Assembly (NCBI GenBank): GCA_026225945.1
Contig: JAMJFZ010001070.1
Location: 43,082 to 107,081 of the forward strand
Source of the DNA: Cricetomys ansorgei
Taxonomy: Eukaryota; Chordata; Mammalia; Rodentia; Nesomyidae
Reading direction: 5' to 3'
DNA length: 64,000 nt
Shown here: piece by piece, positions 57,335 through 64,000 of the stretch
How positions within the stretch are numbered: position 1 is the first letter of the stretch
How the letters are laid out: each line of letters begins with the position of its first letter
Notes under the pieces: model-generated
Told to the model about the DNA's origin: nothing
The model's database searches: none
Seen by the model: the letters and a program-made list of their open reading frames with translations, nothing else
Position numbers and translations under genes: made by a program

Positions 57335-57680
57335 GTCTTAGTTTTTTTTTTTTTTCTGCTATTGTGATAAAATATCCTGACAAAAGCAATTTAATGGACC
57401 AAAAGTTTATTCTGGTGCACAGTTCAAGGATACAATCCATCATGGTGATGAAGTCAAGGTGGCAGGAGCTTGAACAGCTGGTCACATCTCAGCCACAATC
57501 TAGCAGTAGGCAGTAATGAAGTTGTTGTTACTCAGCACGCTTTCTTCATTTATATAGTCTAGGCTTCTTACTAAGGAATGGAGTCAACTGTAGATGGGTC
57601 TTCCAATTTCCATTACCATATTTATGATGGTCCTCCACTGGAATGCCTAGAGGCTCATCTTTCAGGTAATTAAGGATAAT
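57335..57680 (-). mobile_element. LTR-like rodent repeat fragment
   Basis: GTCTTAGTTTTTTTT, CTGCTATTGTGATAAAATATC and CTGACAAAAGCAATTTAATGG start the repeat. GGTGGCAGGAGCTTGAACAGC follows. This matches the same common rodent repeat as 16483-16700 in its other half (CTTAGTTAGGGTTTC, CTGTGATAAAACACC). The poly-T is an expanded run. Confidence 0.65.
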
Positions 57681-57769
57681 ATTAAAAATTATTTAAAATA
57701 AAACATTTAATTACATCAGTATATTTATTTTGTTTAAATATTGGGTTGTGCTTGCTGAATCTTGCTTGT

Positions 57770-57875
57770 GAAGTTCAGAGCCCAACTTGCAGGAGTCTTT
57801 TGCATTCTGCTATTTGGATCTACCTCAGGTCATAAGACATTCTTAACTGCTGAGACTCATTGCCAGCCCCACAGT
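57770..57875 (-). repeat. B3-type SINE fragment
   Basis: GTTCAGAGCCCAACTTGCAG, GAGTCTTTTGCATTCTGC, CCTCAGGTCATAAGACATTC and AACTGCTGAGACTCATTGCC end in AGCCCC, the antisense order of B3-type elements. Confidence 0.8.
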
Positions 57876-57879
57876 GTTA

Positions 57880-60710
57880 TTATACTTAATTATATTTAAA
57901 ATTACAGTCCTGAGATTTGAACTCTAGGCTTTGCTATGCAAGTGGCATACTAGTAAATATATTCTTTAGACCATGCTTTGTTTGCTTGTTTGTTTGTTTT
58001 TCAGTTATGATCTTATAATTTAGCCCTAAAATGATCGTATATCGTGCAACCTGCTGTCTGTGTTATGTCATTATCTTCATGTGCCACCATTGCTGGCATC
58101 ATTTGTTTCTCAAAAATGTATTTTTTTCTTAGTACTCTTTTATGACATTACATTCTAGAGACTTAGATTTGACAAAATACAGACAAGAATAATGTTGAAG
58201 CCACGTGCTGAGAAAGTTGAGAATCTTGAGAAAGATTTCTCAAGAGAGAAATCTCACAAAATACAATGTTGATAGTCAAAGGTAAGCTCAGATGCAGAGT
58301 GAGGGAGAACTCTGCACTCCTGTGAATGTTGTTTACTTTCACTAGGAGGCACATTCTTCCAAACATATGTCAATAAATGAAAGTGTAGAGGAATTAGTCC
58401 CTGATAATATGAACGTTAAGAGTTATCAGTCTTTAATAATCATCTGCTTTTGTTAATTTTAGTGTGTCCTTTTGAATATGGTATGATAGACAAAAATGAG
58501 ACAATAATGAAAAGGGTAACGGTCCCACTAATATGATGGACATGTAAATAAAGTATCTGTATGCTTGATATTGAAATTGTTCCTACTTCTCTTCTCTAAA
58601 TATACACCATTATCTCCATACTACTAATATATTATCATTATAATTCTCATATTTCTGCTATCTTACATTCAAAACCTAACATGTGAAATACATATTCTGA
58701 AAAAGGAGGTACCATAATATATTTAACATTCTTGTTGCTATTTAAAACAAAATTTAATGTTCTTGCAAAAGTTTTGTGAATATTTAATATGCAAAATTTA
58801 AAAATATAAAAGTTGTCAGGGGAGATTGATTTTAGCTCTGTGAATTTCCTTTCTCTGAGAAAGAGACGTTATCTTAATGTCATGGATGAAATCTCATTGA
58901 ATGCACAGACATATTTTAAGATAAATGTGCTGTTACTAAGAGTTTTTGTTTTAATTATATGTTACTATGTTTTAATGTTATGTATAAATCCCCATGATAC
59001 ATAAATTTCTGAAAAATTGCATTACATGTTTGTCAAAATAATGATGGTACATCTAAATACTTTATCAAGTATGTGGAACGGTTTCTTAGGGGGGAAAAGC
59101 AATTTAATTATGCTTCTGAATTATTTTCAATTATTCTTTTTGTGAGATTGAAGTGAGACAGAATATTACAGGTTGCTTATTGTGATTTTCCTGGCTTTAT
59201 GTGCAAGATTTGTAGGTGTATACTACCATGCCTGATTTCAATAATTTGTATTTACAAGGAGTTGCAGGTAAAATTTGCAAGAATGAATGAATAAAACCGT
59301 AAGATGAGAAGGAAATGGTATACACTCTACAGATTTTCTGGTACACATTGAAACTAATATTGTATATTAAGATTATCAGATTCAGCTGAGTTCATTTGGA
59401 TTTTATTTTACTCCAGAACCATCAAGCAAGCAATGAAAAACATGTACATGACATGGCATCTGGAACATGAGAAACTGAAACACTACTGTGCTTTTCCTTA
59501 AATCATGAAATACCACGTTGCCTTTGATGTTTGCAGCCACATATAACCAATGATAATACAGAGACACTCGACCCATTGAACATTACTGACCTAAACTGTA
59601 GTGAGTGGTTTCAGATCTCCGGGGTCTACCTTTCTTTCTCTTCTCATAGTCATCTAGCGTTTACTACTTTGATGCACTATTGGGGCTACTCATGGTTTTG
59701 CTACTGTAAAACAGATTCTGTTTGTCCCAGTATAAGTGAATATCTTAGTGCAGCAAAAGATACAGGTGGACAGATAATTAGAACACTGAATTGGATTTTT
59801 CATGGAATAGCAGATGCCCAGTGAAAGAGAGAGGGAGAGGGGCTAGAGGAGAGCCAGGAGAAAGGGTGGGAGGAGAGAGATGAGTGAAGCACACAGACAC
59901 ACAGCAGTCATTCATATATATGATAGGAAAAACATTGACATTGTGATGAACTGAGCTCTGGAAGGCAGGACCATGGAGATGGACAGCAAAGGTAAGGCTT
60001 AATATCATGAAGAGGGAAGTCCTTAGATGAGAGATAATTTAGAGAAGAACTAGAAAAATTAACACCATAATAGAGCTGGGAAATAAGGTCAAGAGCAGAA
60101 ATTAAATAGAAGGAAGAAGCTGAACCTCCTACCCGCACCCCATGCACACACTTAAATAAAATCCTTCTATAAGTCTGAATGCTTTTTTTTTAAATGGCAC
60201 ATGCTCATGTCTAAATAAACTATACCTTAAGGCCCAAGTATTAACAACTTGGTAATGTTCTGCATATTAAACCTCATGATCCATGGTTTTCTCATAGTGT
60301 CTTTCCGTTTTCCCAGGTATAATATACCCAAGAATAGCACCAGTCATTTCGGTGGAAAGAACAATTTTTAATCCAAAAGCACATGAATGCCCTCAGATAA
60401 TCATATTTTAAGTTAACAATATTTTTAATAATTATAGTTTTAAGATAACAATGGGAAATCAGAATACCACCAAGCACGAATGTTCTCTCAGGTATAAAAG
60501 CAGGCTTTCCCTGCATATTGGCCACAGTATATTTTGGAAATATTTTTTAAATGTTGGTTCTATACCCTTGCATACAAACTTTCAATTTAAGAAGATTCAA
60601 GGCCACATTCCCATAGACTTGACAATAGTCTGATCAGACCAATTTAGTAAATGAAAAAAAAAATGCAGTTTTTATATACTACCACCGCTTTTGAAATACT
60701 AAATTAAGGG
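57880..60710. other. Unassigned DNA
   Basis: No gene is recognised. 59820-60170 is purine-rich (GAGAGGGAGAGGGG words) and may be an old LTR or ERV fragment, but I cannot name it. A B1-like remnant (GTAGGTGTATACTACCATGCC) may lie near 59213. Frames at 59531-59824, 59778-60147 and 60292-60525 have no recognised domains. Confidence 0.45.
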
Positions 60711-60713
60711 TGT

Positions 60714-60769
60714 GTCTACATTCCATCCAGACCACACAGGCCACTGAATGTAGCCTCTGGAATGTAGAC
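60714..60769. repeat. 11-bp inverted repeat, 34-base loop
   Basis: GTCTACATTCC (60714-60724) and GGAATGTAGAC (60759-60769) are exactly complementary. The loop also holds GAATGTAG, so the word occurs three times in one block. Confidence 0.85.
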
Positions 60770-60774
60770 CTTAG

Positions 60775-61160
60775 CTTTCGCACAGGGCTATTCCTCTACA
60801 CAGACTTCTGTGAGCGATTATAGTTTTAGATCGAGAGAAACCTCTATATGCAAATGTAAGCACAGATGACATTAATGTAGACAGTTTCATAGAATGAAAA
60901 TCTGCCTGGTACAAAAAAGAAATGTACTTTTGGAAACAGACACTCTCCTGGACACATCATCCTGGATAGTTCAGAATGGACCTGTCAGAGAGTGAAAAAG
61001 AAACTGAGCCATGAGATCTGAGATTCAGAAAAGACTTACTTGCATATCCATTTATTTTCTCTACCTTAAAAAAGGAAGAGAATGTGAAATTGAAAAATAC
61101 CTCATACTCTACTCTGATTTCTCTTCAGATCATATGAATCTTTCACCTTTTAAGTATATT
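60775..61160. other. Unassigned DNA
   Basis: No feature is recognised. Confidence 0.5.
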
Positions 61161-61167
61161 TCATAAC

Positions 61168-61345
61168 TTGGGGCTGAAGACGTCTCAGTTAACAGGCATC
61201 TATAGATACAGTTTCAAAGGGACCAGGACACTTTTCTGGAACGCAAGGCAATGCATACATGTGTTGCAGAAAAGCACATGTAGACAAAACACTCAAAAAC
61301 ATAAAATAACAATATACAAATCTTTAGAAATATAAAAGCATTTGA
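61168..61345 (+). repeat. B3/B2-type SINE, internally deleted
   Basis: GGGGCTGAAGACGTCTCAGTTAAC is the tRNA-like head; CACATGTAGACAAAACACTC and AAAACATAAAATAAC form the tail. The B-box part between them seems to be lost or very diverged. Confidence 0.6.
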
Positions 61346-61349
61346 TAAG

Positions 61350-63345
61350 CTAAGCCTGCTATCATCCATATAGAAATGCACACAAAGACTGTAATTAATG
61401 CTATTATTACAACCAGTGAAACCTATATTGTAATTGATAATACTAGTATGCAATGCATTTTAAAGTTAAATTATGTGAAAACTAAAATGATGTGATACAC
61501 TTTGCCTTTAAAAATAATAAATCATATGCATAATAATTTTAACTACCTTCTTTCAGAAAACGTTCATTTTTATAGGTTAGAGTTGGTAACATTAAAAGAA
61601 ATAAAACATCAGAAAATACAAGAGTGTATGTTCCAAGCTAACTTTAGGGAAAAGTTCAAGTTATCTAAAGCATTTTGAAATTATTTAATATTCAATAATT
61701 AATAAATTAATGTACAAAATGAATTCTTCCACATTCATGACACATAAGCAGTGTGAACACATACTTTCTATTAATGAGACCTAATGCCTACAGAGATAGC
61801 TTTGACTGAGAACATCTGTGAGACATGGACGGAAGCCCTGAATGACACCTCAGAGCCTGCTCCCTGGAACACTTCCTTGATGAGTGTGTTCCTTTGATAG
61901 AATCCTTTGCACATGATACCAGAGGGCAGGGTTCATCTCACTCCAGGGATGACCAGTAGATTCAGTGCACAGAAGCTGCCACCCTGGTGGGCAGCTTTGT
62001 TATTCATGTTTTTAGCTAGAAAAGATCCCCAAATTATAAAACAAATATTGTTTTCCTAAAGAATTATGAAACAGATCAATTAAATAAAATATTGGGAAAA
62101 AAATCTCAAAGAGATGTAAAAGTCAAATTATTTAATCATAACGATTCCTTTGAGCCCCCTTCATTCATATTAACCACACAATTTACTTTGTTCACAAATA
62201 AAAAAAAAATCTCTGTCTTTCATGGTTGCCTTCTAAGAAATTACATTCTGTATCAATTGCTTTTCAATTAAAAAAAAAAAAACTTGACTCTTGAACAAGA
62301 CCCAGTTAGGGGATTCATACAGTGCTCCATTCATTATTCATAATCTATTTAGGGAAATTTTTCTGAAGATGGGACCTTAAAATTTAGTATTATACTATAT
62401 GTATTTTCTTTTTCTACTCTTAAACTCCAAATATCATTCATGTAAGACAACTTTGTATTAGTATATAACCAATTAAATATTATCAATAATGGGAAAAATT
62501 TAAAAAAGAATATGGTGTTCTTATTTTTAACTGCAGGAGTTTCTGATTCTGTACTTGCTGTCCTTAATTTGACAAGGAATAGTAATTGGTGTTGTGGTGA
62601 CTATAACTTCTTGTTAATGTAATTAGTAGTACATTTAAAAAAAGAGAGAATGACAGGGAAGGAAAAAGCAAGAGTAAAAAGAATCATGAGTAAATAGTTC
62701 CCATTCTTTGTTCAGAGAAACAAATATACTTTTGTCAGTTATTCTTTAAAGTTTATATCCATACAACATTGAGATATACTGCTATTTTGTGGCATTGATA
62801 GTTTTAAAGTAGCCTAAGACTGACTGTCAACATACCTAAAGTCTGACAATAGACCTTAGAAGAATGCTGGTGTGCCTACCACTCACAGAGGAACAAATAT
62901 GTAAATCCTTCTCTTCTAGTGTTCTTGGCTTAATCTTTAAAGCAAAATCATGATTCATGGCAATGTCAGGAGTCCATTAATATCCTCTCAGCTTTGGAAA
63001 CAGGGATAATCTAGGTCAGAAACCTCTTTAACTCCAGAGGGATTTCCTGTTTCATTTTTCTTTGAACTACTGTACAAGATATTAGTTTCAATTTAATTGA
63101 TTAAAAGGCAGTCATATGTGCACTCCTACTAGTATGGGTGAATTGGAAATAAAATGGTTTAGGTTCTGTACCTTGACACCTCTAAATAATATTATTCAGA
63201 AATATTATGTTTTAATGGCTGACCATTTATTGTTGGATAACCCAGTTGGTGTGTTCTTGCCTATGTAAGCCTATATCATCCAATCTGAGCATTTCTTAAC
63301 TTCCTGTAGTTCTTGTGAAGATCTGAGGCCTTGCAGTCTTTTCCT
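61350..63345. other. Unassigned AT-rich DNA
   Basis: Two kilobases without a recognised repeat or gene. 61780-62000 has a more balanced composition and may be older, unique sequence. There is an A12 run at 62270-62281. Confidence 0.5.
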
Positions 63346-63349
63346 TTAT

Positions 63350-64000
63350 CTGAAGAATGGATAAAGAACTTGTTGTTCACTTATACATTGGCTTATACTA
63401 CTCAGCTATTTAATTAAAAAAAAAAAAAAAACTACATGAATTTTGCAAGCAAATGGATGGAACTAGAAAAAATCAATCTGAATTCGGTAACTCAATCCCA
63501 GAAAGACAAACTCGGCATGTACTTACTTATAAGTAGTTATTAACTGTTAAACAAAGGACAAAGGAACTGCTAGCCATAGAGACTTCAACAACTAGGGGCA
63601 GTTGAGACCGGGGAAATCTCCCTGATGGGGCGGAAGTGGACCAGATGGTAGGGAGGGCTGGAAGAGGATGGGAATGGGAAGAGGGGAGGCCAGATGAGGG
63701 AAGAATGATGGAGGGAGGGAGTGTATGGAGGACAGCTGGAACTGGGGGATGTTGGTAAAGTGGAGGATCTGGAGACCAAGTCAGTGGACACACACTGGAG
63801 CCCATGATGGAGACCTTGTGGAAGACTTCTAGCAATGGGGAATGAGGAACCTGAACAGGCCTTCTCGTGTATCTGGCAAGGCTCTCTGTAGACGGACCGG
63901 GACACCACCCCAGCCACAAAACCTTCTACCTAAAACCCGTCCTCCCTACAGAAACGCTGGAACAACGGAAGAACAGAAACCCATGGCAGAGGAGAGAACC
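63350..64000 (+). mobile_element. L1, ORF2 C-terminal end and 3' UTR (runs off the window)
   Basis: Sense order: GAAGAATGGATAAAGAACTTG, ACTACTCAGCTATTTAATT, an expanded A run (63415-63431), then CTACATGAATTTTGCAAGCAAATGGATGG, in parts, and AACTCAATCCCAGAAAGACAAA. A purine-rich 3' UTR follows, and CCATGATGGAGACCTTGTGG appears near 63803. The 130- and 110-codon minus-strand frames at 63527-63919 are antisense to it. It is 5'-truncated or continues an L1 whose 3' end lies outside the window. Confidence 0.85.

Noticed and set aside
61915..61935. CTCF-like motif (CCAGAGGGCAGG)
   Set aside because: Two core bases of the usual motif are missing, and a single short match in 64 kb is expected by chance.
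63527..63919. 130- and 110-codon minus-strand frames
   Set aside because: They are antisense to the purine-rich L1 3' UTR, which gives proline/serine-rich frames without meaning.

Overview
This is a stretch of mammalian nuclear DNA, most probably from a muroid rodent (mouse/rat/vole/hamster group). The evidence is the mix of interspersed repeats: B1 SINEs, B2/B3-type SINEs with the tRNA-like head, a B4-like SINE, many old rodent L1 (Lx-type) 3' ends and 3' UTRs, MaLR-type LTRs, ERVK-type solo LTRs and many (CA/GT)n tracts. Nothing in it looks bacterial or viral-genomic. Family names come from remembered consensus sequences; no repeat-library search was run, so subfamily names are approximate. 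The species cannot be fixed from the sequence alone.

I see no intact protein-coding gene, no exon I can defend, no rRNA or tRNA gene and no CpG island. Almost all reading frames are short and fall in low-complexity DNA, repeats or repeat antisense strands. The window is best read as an AT-rich gene desert, or a very large intron, filled with layered retroelements.

Layout. 0-5.2 kb: two oppositely oriented copies of an unrecognised ~1.6-1.9 kb repeat (called family X here), the second apparently inserted into an ~850 bp LTR-like repeat (called family A here). 5.2-18.7 kb: SINEs, MaLR and ERVK LTRs (one at 10735-11220 with TG...CA ends and a 6-bp target duplication), L1 fragments and unassigned AT-rich DNA. 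18.7-20.2 kb: L1 3' end, second family-A copy, and a 13-unit 18-bp minisatellite. 24.9-29.9 kb: a long old L1 on the minus strand, interrupted by the third family-A copy and ending in monomer-like 5' repeats. 30.3-35.3 kb: further L1 pieces, including one with a 5' inversion. 37-41.5 kb: L1 3' ends in both orientations around a GC-richer 0.6 kb island. 41.2-45 kb: AT-rich low-complexity tracts. 45-46 kb: L1 3' UTR. 51-58 kb: SINEs, third family-X copy, LTRs. 63.35 kb to the end: an L1 3' half running off the window.

The most useful observations are the two repeat families I could define by internal comparison (A and X), the nested insertions that order them in time, the 18-bp minisatellite with a hexapeptide phase, an apparently tailless SINE with target duplications, and the TSD-flanked solo LTR. 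I did not find a convincing new functional system.
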